Assembly: GCF_000390185.1 (NCBI RefSeq)
Contig: NZ_AQHR01000088.1
Span: forward strand, 248,001 to 312,000
DNA from: Lunatimonas lonarensis
GTDB lineage: Bacteria; Bacteroidota; Bacteroidia; Cytophagales; Cyclobacteriaceae
DNA: 64,000 nucleotides
Reading direction: 5' to 3'
Each line of letters starts with the position of its first letter. Position 1 is the stretch's first letter. The notes beneath the pieces are model-generated. The model saw nothing but the letters and a program-made list of their open reading frames with translations. It searched no databases and was not told where the DNA came from. The translations under genes and the position numbers were made by a program. Shown here one piece after another: positions 18,612-27,396 of the stretch.

Positions 18612-19256
18612 ATGGAATTAGAACAAGTGAATACTTCGGAGAAAATCGCCCAATACTTACTGGAAATCAATGCCATCCGATTAAAACCCAATGATCCCTT
18701 CACTTGGGCCTCGGGCTGGAAATCCCCCATTTATTGCGATAACCGCCTCGCTCTTTCTTATCCCAAAGTTCGGAGTTATATCAAAGACGCCATTGTGGCT
18801 GTGGTCAGTGAACACTTCGCCGAGGCGGAGGCAATCGCCGGGGTAGCTACCGCCGGAATACCACAAGGTGCCCTCACAGCAGACGCATTGAACTTACCGT
18901 TTCTCTACGTTCGCTCCAAGCCGAAGGGGCACGGTATGGAAAATATGATCGAAGGAAAAGTCACCCCCGGACAGCGGGTGGTCGTTATTGAGGATTTGGT
19001 GTCTACGGGCGGAAGTTCGTTAAAAGCAGTCGAAGACCTTCGGGCGGCCGGATTTGTGGTTATGGGCATGGTCTGCATCTTTACCTATGGGTTTGACATA
19101 GCCAGGGAGAATTTTGAAAAAGCCGGTGTCAAGTTAATCTCACTGAGCGATTATGAGCATATGCTACCAAATGCCGTCAAAAACGCCTATGTATCCGCAG
19201 AGGACCTCGCAACCTTGGGGCAATGGAGGCAAGACCCTGCCAATTGGAAACAGTGA
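18612..19256 (+). CDS. pyrE: Orotate phosphoribosyltransferase
   Basis: 214 aa, usual length. The PRPP-binding motif VVVIEDLVSTGGSSLKAVEDL is at about residues 123-143. Other family features are SGWKSPIYCDNRL, GVATAGIPQGALTADAL and LPFLYVRSKPKGHG. It converts orotate and PRPP to orotidine 5'-monophosphate in pyrimidine synthesis. Stands alone; its stop codon is inside an 11-bp inverted repeat. Confidence 0.97.
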   Translation: MELEQVNTSEKIAQYLLEINAIRLKPNDPFTWASGWKSPIYCDNRLALSYPKVRSYIKDAIVAVVSEHFAEAEAIAGVATAGIPQGALTADALNLPFLYVRSKPKGHGMENMIEGKVTPGQRVVVIEDLVSTGGSSLKAVEDLRAAGFVVMGMVCIFTYGFDIARENFEKAGVKLISLSDYEHMLPNAVKNAYVSAEDLATLGQWRQDPANWKQ

Positions 19257-19274
19257 CGAACATTCACTGTTTCC
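19246..19274. terminator. Perfect 11-bp inverted repeat between convergent pyrE and TIGR02757 genes
   Basis: GGAAACAGTGA (19246-19256) and TCACTGTTTCC (19264-19274) with a 7-base loop. The left arm ends in the TGA stop of pyrE, and the right arm ends two bases before the opposing stop. No long U-tract, so a bidirectional terminator or 3'-end stabiliser. Confidence 0.55.
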
Positions 19275-19275
19275 G

Positions 19276-20049
19276 TTAGAATTTTTCAATCACACCTAAT
19301 CCAAAAAGTGCGAAATCGTACTTAACAGGGTCCTGTGGATCCAATAGCCGAAGATTGGCCGTAAGTTCTTGGGCTGTTAGCCAATCCGTCTGCTTTCGTT
19401 GGATCAGCCCCAGCTTTCTAGCGACCCGGTCTACGTGCAGATCACAGGGGCAAACTAGCTGGTAGGGCTTGATCTTTCTCCAGATCCCAAAATCCACCCC
19501 TCGCCCGTCGTCCCTGACCATCCAGCGCAAAAACATATTGATTCGCTTACACGCTGCCTTCCTTGCGGGTGTCGCCACATGCTTTTTTGTCCTTGCAGGG
19601 GCATCCTCCAAACTAAAAAAATATTCGTGGAAGCCAGTCAGAAGCCTTTCCATGACATCCACTTCCCCGGACCAAGCCAATGTGAACGCATCCTCCAAGC
19701 TCTCATGCTTCCCATATAGGAACTTGAAAAAAGCAATGAAATACAGAGTGTCTACGTCGTTGAAGGTTCGGTGCTTAAAGGCTAAAAACGGCCTCAAATC
19801 CTGCTCACTATGGTGAAGAATGAAGTCATGAGGGCTATTGTCCATCCACTCCAATAGCTGGAAGCTTTTTTGAATGATGGTTTTCCGCTGCCCCCACGCT
19901 AATGTGGCGGCAAAGAAGCCGGCAATTTCAATATCCTGCTTTTTGGTAAACTGGTGGGGTACAACGATGGGATCCGAAGGGATAAAAGCTGGTTGGTTAA
20001 ATTCCAACACTTTCTCCTCTAGAAATTCCCGCAGGTTTTCTAAAATCAT
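19276..20049 (-). CDS. TIGR02757 (DUF2400) family protein
   Basis: 257 aa. Family features are IPSDPIVVPHQFTKKQDIEIAGFFAATLAWGQRKTI, NSPHDFI, FLRWMVRDDGRGVDFGIWRKI and LVCPCDLHVDRVARKLGL. The later part resembles HhH-GPD DNA glycosylase folds (CDLHVDRVARKLGL), so a nucleic-acid role is possible but unproven. Its ATG overlaps the last four bases of the upstream gene, suggesting translational coupling. Confidence 0.88.
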   Translation of the reverse strand: MILENLREFLEEKVLEFNQPAFIPSDPIVVPHQFTKKQDIEIAGFFAATLAWGQRKTIIQKSFQLLEWMDNSPHDFILHHSEQDLRPFLAFKHRTFNDVDTLYFIAFFKFLYGKHESLEDAFTLAWSGEVDVMERLLTGFHEYFFSLEDAPARTKKHVATPARKAACKRINMFLRWMVRDDGRGVDFGIWRKIKPYQLVCPCDLHVDRVARKLGLIQRKQTDWLTAQELTANLRLLDPQDPVKYDFALFGLGVIEKF

Positions 20050-20603
20050 CCTGCAATGGAAACTTTCACCTCCCCACCCTGAATTCCATCAAACCACTTA
20101 AAATACAAAAAGTCATCAGTCTTCTCCGAAAGATGCCAATCAAAGCATTTGACATTGGTGAGCTTAGTCAGCTTATCATCGTCAGGATTATATAAGCAGA
20201 TGTCAAAATCGGGAATTTCCTTGATATCAGTAGTGTTCCATTTTTCTACGATCAACCCCTCGTCCAAAACCTTTACCTTCTTGCCGAAAATAAAATCCTC
20301 GATTATCGAAGGTATGCCGTCTCTACGCCTGAAATGATAACAGTTGGGGCCGAAAATAATCTGCTTGTACAGTTTGCCTTCCAATAGGTCGGACTCATTG
20401 CTCATCTGCTCCCATCCACTGTTCACCACCTCCTTCACCTTGGACTTACTTAGTCTGCTTAGCAGTGTGGAAATCCATGAAAAGAACATTGTCACTGTGA
20501 CGAACAAAACGCCAAAGGTAGCCAACACAGGATAGGAGATTATAAAGATTGCGTTCCAAATGAATTTAAATACGTGATGGAACAGTAACTGAATTTTATT
20601 CAT
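20046..20603 (-). CDS. Hypothetical membrane-anchored protein
   Basis: 185 aa, family not recognised. Two closely spaced hydrophobic stretches at about 10-32 and 32-50 are followed by a soluble domain rich in aromatic and charged residues (NCYHFRRRDGIPSIIEDFIFG, IKEIPDFDICLYNPDDDKL, DDFLYFKWFDGIQGGEVKV). It has a 4-base overlap with the TIGR02757 gene. No catalytic motif seen. Confidence 0.7.
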   Translation of the reverse strand: MNKIQLLFHHVFKFIWNAIFIISYPVLATFGVLFVTVTMFFSWISTLLSRLSKSKVKEVVNSGWEQMSNESDLLEGKLYKQIIFGPNCYHFRRRDGIPSIIEDFIFGKKVKVLDEGLIVEKWNTTDIKEIPDFDICLYNPDDDKLTKLTNVKCFDWHLSEKTDDFLYFKWFDGIQGGEVKVSIAG

Positions 20604-20711
20604 TAGTAGGTAGTCAACTGCTCAAAATTAATTGATAATCAACAAATAACCAAAAAGTGACCATCATGAACGAACCGAGCGAGCCAAACAAAAACCAAAG
20701 CTTCTGCTGTA

Positions 20712-21911
20712 TTAGTAGGAAATCTCAACCGGAAAACGTGGGTTCACCGCCTTTAGCTGATCATACGCCGCTTTGGATACTTTTATGAGCAATCTGGAAT
20801 TATCTCCAGTATTGGGCAGGGTGCCTACCACTCTCGCAAATATTGTCACGTCGTTGTCTTCGTTTCGTATTCTCATGATGGTGCCTACCGGAGCGTTTCT
20901 ATGGAGAACCAGGTATTTTTTGTGATTTCCTGTTCCCTCAATTACCTCAGCCTGCCCTGTTTCTTTAACATTTTTGAAAGCAGTGGATTCTGCCTCTGCC
21001 GTCGACCCCGCACCTGATGAAGTGGAAGCCGGAGGAGATGAGACGGTATTGGAGGCACTAGAAGTGCCTGCATCCGGGGCTGGAAGCCTGGTAACAGGTA
21101 TACTGGCACCTGTTTCCCGGCCTACTTTAAGAACTTGGCCCACCGAAAGGTTATTTGATGAAAGCGCGTTCCAAGTGATTAGATCCTCTACCTTGGCCTG
21201 ATGGGTCTGTGCAATAGAAAAGAGGGTCTCCCCTTGGGAAACGGTATGGGATTTCCATCCGCCTACACTGGATGTAGCGGGAGCTGGAGGCGGGGAAGCG
21301 GATGAGACATTCCTTTCCGGGCGAGATGAGGGTTTCTCCTCCGCTACAGCCACTACTTCTTCCCTTTTGGGCTTGGACTCCGTCCTGGCGGCTTCACCTC
21401 TTTTCGGTTGTGCAACTGCCACTTTTTGGTCTGCCAAGGCCACCGTTTCTTGAATTTGCTGCGTCACCGGATCAGCCACTTCTTGGTTGACTCCCTTGAT
21501 CACCAATGCCTGGCCTACACTCAAATCTGCGCCTTGTAATTTATTCCACTCCTGAATATCCTGTACACTCACGCCATGCTTTCGGGAAATGCCAAAAAGC
21601 GTTTCACCAGGTTGGACATTATACAATATAGCTCCCTCAGGGATTGCTTCTTTCTCCACAAATGGTACCAAAATCCGCTGTCCGATTTTGAGTCCATCCT
21701 TGAGCACTTCGTTATTTTGAACAATGTCACTAACGGGCGTATTATATCGACGGGAGATCCCAAAAATAGTCTCTTGGGGTGCCACTTGGTGAACGATATA
21801 CGTCTTTCCCCCTATCCTTTCAACACCGATGGAATCTACAGGAATCAAATTTTCCGCCCAAGACAGGGTGGTTATAATACTAAAAACAGACAGTAACAGA
21901 TACCTTCTCAT
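20712..21911 (-). CDS. LysM repeat protein with C-terminal double-psi beta-barrel-like domain
   Basis: 399 aa. Signal peptide about 1-19 (ends SWAEN). Three LysM repeats: about 36-82 (HQVAPQETIFGISRRYNTPV), 95-140 (YNVQPGETLFGISRKHGVSV) and 219-264 (HTVSQGETLFSIAQTHQAKV). A Pro/Ser/Ala-rich low-complexity linker follows, then about 320-399 with LHRNAPVGTIMRIRNEDNDV and FARVVGTLPNTGDNSRLLIKVSKAAYDQL, resembling RlpA-like/DPBB domains. Probably a periplasmic peptidoglycan-binding protein; enzymatic activity is not shown. Stands alone behind its own promoter. Confidence 0.87.
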   Translation of the reverse strand: MRRYLLLSVFSIITTLSWAENLIPVDSIGVERIGGKTYIVHQVAPQETIFGISRRYNTPVSDIVQNNEVLKDGLKIGQRILVPFVEKEAIPEGAILYNVQPGETLFGISRKHGVSVQDIQEWNKLQGADLSVGQALVIKGVNQEVADPVTQQIQETVALADQKVAVAQPKRGEAARTESKPKREEVVAVAEEKPSSRPERNVSSASPPPAPATSSVGGWKSHTVSQGETLFSIAQTHQAKVEDLITWNALSSNNLSVGQVLKVGRETGASIPVTRLPAPDAGTSSASNTVSSPPASTSSGAGSTAEAESTAFKNVKETGQAEVIEGTGNHKKYLVLHRNAPVGTIMRIRNEDNDVTIFARVVGTLPNTGDNSRLLIKVSKAAYDQLKAVNPRFPVEISY

Positions 21912-21953
21912 GCCCTAATGCTGGTTTTGTGTATGCTAATTTTGATCCTAATG

Positions 21954-21983
21954 CAAAGTTCAACTTTATTTTTTCAATTGCAA
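21954..21983 (-). promoter_or_regulatory. Candidate promoter of the LysM protein gene
   Basis: On the minus strand, TTG (21983-21981) followed after exactly 19 bases by GAACTTTG (21961-21954). This is a 7/8 match to TAnnTTTG with correct -33 spacing, giving a leader of about 37 bases before the ATG at 21911. Confidence 0.45.
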
Positions 21984-22021
21984 CTGAGCCCATGACCAAT
22001 TAGGCCATTCAGGGATTTTAT

Positions 22022-23425
22022 ATGTATATTCAACCCCAAATAGCCATGACTATGAATCGACAACACGTTTTGCTGATTATCATTATTTTTTTCGTCCTAC
22101 TGGGCCTACATGCCTATGGTAACGAAAATGAGCGTGAGACGGACAAAAAAAAGGTGTTCGTTTTTGAACTGAAGAGTGACATTGACCCAAGAACCAACCG
22201 GAAGGTCAAACTGGCAATGGCGGAGGCAGAGAAAATATACGCTGACCTGATTATCATCCACATGGACACCTATGGTGGTGCCGTCAAGGACGCAGATGAT
22301 ATCCGTACCATGATCCTTGAGTCCAAGATTCCAGTCTATTCCTTCATTGACAAAGACGCCGCTTCAGCGGGTGCATTGATTTCCATTGCATGCGACAGTA
22401 TTTACATGGCACCGGGTGGAAGTATAGGTGCTGCTACCGTTGTAGTTGGCGGTACAGGTGAAGCCGCCCCCGATAAGTACCAATCCTACATGAGGTCTAT
22501 GATGCGGAGCACGGCCGAAGCGCGGGGCAGGGATCCTAAAATCGCCGAGGCGATGGTAGACGAAAAAATTGAGATACCAGGAATTACCAAGGAAGGAGAA
22601 GTATTGACCTTTACGGTGTCAGAAGCCATTGCCAACAATTTTTGCGAAGCCCAAGTGTCCACAATCGCTGATCTCCTATCGCATATTGGATGGGAGAATC
22701 ACGAGCTGGTTGAGTACGAGCCTTCCTCTGTGGAGGATATCATATCCATTTTTCTAAACCCGGTTGTCAGCGGCTTCTTGATCCTAATTATTTTTGCCGG
22801 CATCTACTTTGAATTGCAGACTCCCGGCATTGGCTTTCCCATTTTGGCAAGCGTCATCGCTATCATCCTCTATTTTATACCCTATTACCTCACCGGGCTT
22901 GCGGCCAACTGGGAAATAGCGGTGTTTATCCTTGGCGTCATCTTCCTCTTGATTGAGATTTTTGTCCTACCCGGATTTGGCATTTTTGGGGTATTGGGAA
23001 TTCTGGGGATCCTCACAGGACTAACTTTGGGCATGCTGCCAAACGATCTCTTTGATTTTACCTTTGTAGCATCAGGAAAACTGTTTACTGCGCTTCTCAC
23101 GGTGCTTTTATCGGCGATTACTGCCACCATTTTACTGTTCACCATTATGCCAAAGGTAAATTCTTGGAAGGCATTTAGTCGGATCTCCTTGGCCACCACT
23201 CAACAACGCGCGGACGGCTTCACTTCTTCTATTTATTCCATCGATCTGGTGGGCAAAGAGGGTGTCGCTCATACCCGTCTGCTTCCTAGTGGCAAGATCC
23301 TAGTAGACGACGAACTATATGACGCATATTCCCGTGGGGAGTTTATAGACAGGGGAGATCGGGTCAAAATCATCAGTGCGGAGGGGACGTCGCTCCGAGT
23401 GAGAAAGATTGATCCCATTACGTAA
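22022..23425 (+). CDS. NfeD family membrane-bound serine protease (ClpP-class, long form)
   Basis: 467 aa; ATGs at 22046 or 22052 (MNRQHV) are also possible starts. N-terminal signal/TM segment, then a SppA/ClpP-like domain (about 40-235). The catalytic Ser lies in DKDAASAGALISIACD and the probable general-base Lys in APDKYQSYMRS. Four to six membrane helices follow (about 250-385), then the C-terminal NfeD OB-fold domain (about 395-467: LVGKEGVAHTRLLPSGKILVDDELYDAYSRGEFI). Family members are linked to stomatin-type proteins and envelope protein quality control. No stomatin gene is adjacent here. Confidence 0.9.
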   Translation: MYIQPQIAMTMNRQHVLLIIIIFFVLLGLHAYGNENERETDKKKVFVFELKSDIDPRTNRKVKLAMAEAEKIYADLIIIHMDTYGGAVKDADDIRTMILESKIPVYSFIDKDAASAGALISIACDSIYMAPGGSIGAATVVVGGTGEAAPDKYQSYMRSMMRSTAEARGRDPKIAEAMVDEKIEIPGITKEGEVLTFTVSEAIANNFCEAQVSTIADLLSHIGWENHELVEYEPSSVEDIISIFLNPVVSGFLILIIFAGIYFELQTPGIGFPILASVIAIILYFIPYYLTGLAANWEIAVFILGVIFLLIEIFVLPGFGIFGVLGILGILTGLTLGMLPNDLFDFTFVASGKLFTALLTVLLSAITATILLFTIMPKVNSWKAFSRISLATTQQRADGFTSSIYSIDLVGKEGVAHTRLLPSGKILVDDELYDAYSRGEFIDRGDRVKIISAEGTSLRVRKIDPIT

Positions 23426-23491
23426 AACAGATGCTTCCCCTGTCCACTGCTGCCGGGTATCTTAAACTTTTAACCTTGTACTTGATCGTTC

Positions 23492-24250
23492 ATGCGCCTT
23501 TTACGGAGAATATACTCAATTTACGGCACAATCGTGTTTTTTGGCACTTTCTTCTTGCTGCTGCCAGTTTTTGTTCTTACGATTGAAGTGCCTTCTTGGA
23601 ACAAATACGGACGAAAACTTAACCGGATTTGGTCTACCATCTTTTTCAGTTTTCTTCTCATACGCGTAAGATTTGAAAACTTGGAATATCTCAAGGCCAA
23701 CCGCCAATACGTGATCGTTTCCAACCACTTCTCTTACCTGGATATCCCTGTATTGGGATTGATACCCTTTGATTTGGTGTTTGTGGGCAAAGCCTCTTTG
23801 GGAAAGATCCCCCTTTTCGGCTATATGTTTAGGAATCTTCATATTGCCGTAGACAGAACCAGTCTCAAGAGCAGGGGAGCCTCCATCGCCAAGGCAAAAG
23901 AGGCAATTGATCAAGGTGCCAGTGTGGTAGTTTTCCCAGAAGGCGGCATCAACAGTCAGAACCCTCCGCGTCTGGCAAGGTTCAAGGACGGTGCGTTTCG
24001 TATCGCCATGGACAAACAAATTCCCCTTATTCCTATCACCTTATCCTATAATCATTTAATTTTGCCCGACGACGGAAGGTTTTTACTTCGACATAAAAAG
24101 GCCAAAGTCGTCATACACCCACCAGTGTCTGTTCATGGTTCCAATACAAAAACGGTGAACGGTCTGAAGGAGCATTGCTTTGGTGTTATTCAGGAACAAT
24201 TGCTTAGGGACAATCCGGGGGCAGATGTGTCGATGGACACAAGGCAGTAA
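23492..24250 (+). CDS. 1-acyl-sn-glycerol-3-phosphate acyltransferase family
   Basis: 252 aa with an N-terminal membrane helix (about 11-30). PlsC motifs: block I HX4D as NHFSYLD, block II VGKASLGKIPLFGYMFRNL, block III VVVFPEGGIN, block IV PLIPITL. It transfers an acyl chain to lysophosphatidic acid, giving phosphatidic acid; acyl-donor specificity is unknown. It runs in the same direction as gatC, 29 bases ahead of it. Confidence 0.92.
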   Translation: MRLLRRIYSIYGTIVFFGTFFLLLPVFVLTIEVPSWNKYGRKLNRIWSTIFFSFLLIRVRFENLEYLKANRQYVIVSNHFSYLDIPVLGLIPFDLVFVGKASLGKIPLFGYMFRNLHIAVDRTSLKSRGASIAKAKEAIDQGASVVVFPEGGINSQNPPRLARFKDGAFRIAMDKQIPLIPITLSYNHLILPDDGRFLLRHKKAKVVIHPPVSVHGSNTKTVNGLKEHCFGVIQEQLLRDNPGADVSMDTRQ

Positions 24251-24279
24251 TACAGGTAATTTGTTGAAATAAGAGAAAA

Positions 24280-24567
24280 ATGAAAATAGACGTAGCTACG
24301 TTAAAAAAGATCGCCCACTTGGCCCGACTTGAATTTGATGAAGAAAGTGCGGAAAAAATGACTTCCGATATGACGCAGATTCTGGACTGGGTAGAAAAGC
24401 TAAACGAAGTAGATACCAGCAACGTATCACCTATCACTACTATGTCGTCGGAAGAAAATGTTTTGAGAGAGGATGTGGTAGGTACTCACTTGAACCATGA
24501 AAAAGGATTAATGAATGCCCCCCACCGGGACTCAGATTACTTTAGGGTTCCGAAGGTATTGGAGTAA
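24280..24567 (+). CDS. gatC: Asp-tRNA(Asn)/Glu-tRNA(Gln) amidotransferase subunit C
   Basis: 95 aa, normal length. Conserved start (KIAHLARLEFDEESAEKM), ILDWVEKLNEVDTSNVSP and the C-terminal REDVVGTHLNHEKGLMNAP then SDYFRVPKVLE. It stabilises the GatAB heterodimer that amidates misacylated Asp-tRNA(Asn)/Glu-tRNA(Gln). gatA and gatB are not in the window. Its stop overlaps the next ATG by one base (TAATG). Confidence 0.95.
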   Translation: MKIDVATLKKIAHLARLEFDEESAEKMTSDMTQILDWVEKLNEVDTSNVSPITTMSSEENVLREDVVGTHLNHEKGLMNAPHRDSDYFRVPKVLE

Positions 24568-27371
24568 TGAAATCCAGCACCGAAAAACGGATTTTTTCAG
24601 CAATCTTCGTGTTATTGCCAATCGTTCTGGCCGCTTTAGGGGGGATTGGTCTCATCTATTCCGGATTGTTTTTCTATCGAGGTTCCATTCCCTTGGCTAC
24701 CGGTGTGGTTTCCGACAGGGTCAATGTACCCCTTGATACCATTTCATTGGGATTTGCCCAGTTCCATTTGGAAACACAGAATTTCCTCCTATTCCAACTG
24801 TTTGAATCCCTCCCTCCACTCAGTTTTCCCTTGGAAAGCCAAATCATCGGTTTATCTATCTGGTTGTTGTTTTCGCTGGGAGTGATATTGGTCAGTGGGT
24901 TTCAGCGATACCCATTTATAGGAGGTATGGTTGTTGCTATTTTTCTACTAGTCCTGTCTGGGGTAAATGACCTTGAGATAAGCCAGCTGGGACAAAACTC
25001 AGGCTTGGTCATTTCTCTTCTTGGACTGATCTTTCCTGCCATTGTCCTACATACTTTTTTCCCAAACAGCACCCTGAAACTACGGAGCGGCATTATCCTT
25101 GCAATCGCGTTCGTTACCTGGGCAACACTTATCCAGCTGTCTCCGGTACCGGCACCTACGTTGCTCCTGTCCGAACTGGGCGGTCTAAGTGCCCTGATTA
25201 TATCCACTATATTTATTCTTTACATCGGGCATGCAGTCATAGGCAGTTGTTTTGTGGCGCTTTCGACGCTAAACCAAGGGATAGGGCTAAAAATTACCTG
25301 GCACTTCACCTTACTGTCGATCGCTTACCTTTCATTGATTGCATTGCTGTTTTTGCAGGCCATAGGTGAGATCCGGACTTCGTTCCCTTTGCCTCCCGTA
25401 TACCTGATTTTTATCGCAACCGGCATTCTTGGCTACTTTGAAACGAGTCGCAAAATCAGGCAGATACCTCAGCCTTATGGTCTGGCATTGATTGGCAAGG
25501 GCATTTACCTCATAGGGTTTGCCATTAGCAGCTTGGTTTGGTTTAAGGCAGAACTTACCGCCAATGCCCCGATGGGCGACTTCCTTACGCATGTATTCCT
25601 GTATTCACAGATCGGATTTGGGTTGTTGTTTTTTTTGTATTTGATTTCCAACTTCATTGGCATCATGAACACAGGTACTCCTGTGGAAAAAATCATGTAT
25701 CGGCCGCCCTTTTTCCCTTATTTTCACATGCGTATGGGAGCTTTGCTGAGCTTTCTTGTACTGGCAATCTTTTCTGATGCTGTTCTTCTGGTTCAGCTTC
25801 ATTCTACTTCGATCAATCTTTCTGCCGACTACTACCAGGCATTGGGAAGGAATCGAGAGGCAGCTATTCTTTATGAACATGCGTTTGACCGATACCGGAA
25901 CAACCCGAAAAACCTAAACACCCTTGCCCATTTCTATTTCAATGAGCGACAGCCCACTCCCGGTATTCAAGCCCTGATAAGAAGTTTTGACGAACGCCCA
26001 AACGTACCGGATATCATCCTGCTGACGTCAAAATTGCAGGGCACTTCCAAACACAGCGATGCCCTGTTTTACCTTGAGGAGGGTCTCAAGTATTTCCCCA
26101 GAAATCCCTATCTGTTAAATAACCTTGCGTATCTAAAAGCCAAACAGCTTAAGCCCAGAGAGGCGTTGGCACTGTGGCAGGAGATGGATAAAAAGGTAGA
26201 TATTCGAGATGCCAACCTACAAGCGTTGTATGCCTTGCATGACCTATCTTGGGTTGACGGGGAATTGGACAAAAACCCACTGGGGCAGGTAAACAGAATG
26301 GCCAATTATAACATGGTACATCAAACCGCCCCATTTTCCCTCCATACCGATTCGATCCGGATACCCTCCTCGGTAAATCTTGCCATACTCAGAAACCAAT
26401 GGAGCCAAGCAGCTGATACAGATTACGTCCAAGACATTCACCAAATAGACCGAATCCTGGAAAGGGAACTTCCACCGTCTGTGGTCGCTGAACTCATGGA
26501 AACCAAAGTAATCAGGAACTACCAGGAAGGGGAACTAAACGCCACGTTGAACAACCTTGGATTCCTGGCAACCAATTATACGGGCAGTGCAGGTTTTTTT
26601 CTTTCCATGCAGGCCAAAATCTTTGCCTCTCAGTACGACTTTAACCGGGCAGCCGACGCCTTTTTAGAAGCTGAGAAACAAGGCTTTTCACAGGTAGACG
26701 AAGATGTCCTGGCAATAATCAAACTAGCGGGAAAAGGGGATGAAGCGCAAAGACTCGCCGAAAAATACAGCGTAACTTTTCCAGCTTGGATGAGTTTGGG
26801 CGAAGATACCTCTACAGAACCCAACGATCTTATGATTTTGGCTGAAGGATTGGCCGGCTTGCTTACCAACACCAAGGAACCTGCCTGGGAATTCCTAGAT
26901 CGGCTTAATGGCGCACAGCGAAAGGCCGATTATGCAGTTCAGTTACTTTTCCGGAAATCCCACTGGCTCGAATCCCACGAGTTCGAGACCATAGGAAAAG
27001 TACTAAAAGCAGCCTACCCCGACAAAACGGCTGATATTGAATCCATTATTGCCTTTTTTAGGGATGACCTACCCATCCCTGATAATCAAGCGTTAGAGTG
27101 GCTACCAAAAATCGCCACAGATCCCGTCGCAAATGCCTATATGACCCCACTCGTATTGCGCAAAACGAGGGAAACCGAAAACGACATTGATGCATACAAC
27201 TTGCTTCACGCTGCCACCAGATTAAACCGCGACCCGCTACTTTGGATAGAGTTGGTTAGGTATAGCAGAAAAATCGGCCAAGCCAACTATGCAAGCAGCT
27301 ACCTGATGGAAATGAGTACTTGGATGGAAGCAGAGGAGCTGATCCAACTGCAGATCAATTACCTCCGATAG
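24567..27371 (+). CDS. Large polytopic membrane protein with TPR-like C-terminal half
   Basis: 934 aa, family not recognised. Residues about 8-415 hold roughly ten hydrophobic helices. From about 420 onward TPR-like repeats appear (YYQALGRNREAAILYEHAFDRY, LAHFYFNERQPTPGIQALI, ALFYLEEGLKYFPRNPYLLNNLAYLKAKQ, KIFASQYDFNRAADAFLEAEKQ). The soluble helical region is probably periplasmic or cytoplasmic scaffold. The start codon overlaps the gatC stop (TAATG), so translation is likely coupled. No catalytic motif seen; a role in envelope assembly is only a guess. Confidence 0.8.
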   Translation: MKSSTEKRIFSAIFVLLPIVLAALGGIGLIYSGLFFYRGSIPLATGVVSDRVNVPLDTISLGFAQFHLETQNFLLFQLFESLPPLSFPLESQIIGLSIWLLFSLGVILVSGFQRYPFIGGMVVAIFLLVLSGVNDLEISQLGQNSGLVISLLGLIFPAIVLHTFFPNSTLKLRSGIILAIAFVTWATLIQLSPVPAPTLLLSELGGLSALIISTIFILYIGHAVIGSCFVALSTLNQGIGLKITWHFTLLSIAYLSLIALLFLQAIGEIRTSFPLPPVYLIFIATGILGYFETSRKIRQIPQPYGLALIGKGIYLIGFAISSLVWFKAELTANAPMGDFLTHVFLYSQIGFGLLFFLYLISNFIGIMNTGTPVEKIMYRPPFFPYFHMRMGALLSFLVLAIFSDAVLLVQLHSTSINLSADYYQALGRNREAAILYEHAFDRYRNNPKNLNTLAHFYFNERQPTPGIQALIRSFDERPNVPDIILLTSKLQGTSKHSDALFYLEEGLKYFPRNPYLLNNLAYLKAKQLKPREALALWQEMDKKVDIRDANLQALYALHDLSWVDGELDKNPLGQVNRMANYNMVHQTAPFSLHTDSIRIPSSVNLAILRNQWSQAADTDYVQDIHQIDRILERELPPSVVAELMETKVIRNYQEGELNATLNNLGFLATNYTGSAGFFLSMQAKIFASQYDFNRAADAFLEAEKQGFSQVDEDVLAIIKLAGKGDEAQRLAEKYSVTFPAWMSLGEDTSTEPNDLMILAEGLAGLLTNTKEPAWEFLDRLNGAQRKADYAVQLLFRKSHWLESHEFETIGKVLKAAYPDKTADIESIIAFFRDDLPIPDNQALEWLPKIATDPVANAYMTPLVLRKTRETENDIDAYNLLHAATRLNRDPLLWIELVRYSRKIGQANYASSYLMEMSTWMEAEELIQLQINYLR

Positions 27372-27396
27372 GGTTTGACCTCAATCCGGACGCGGG

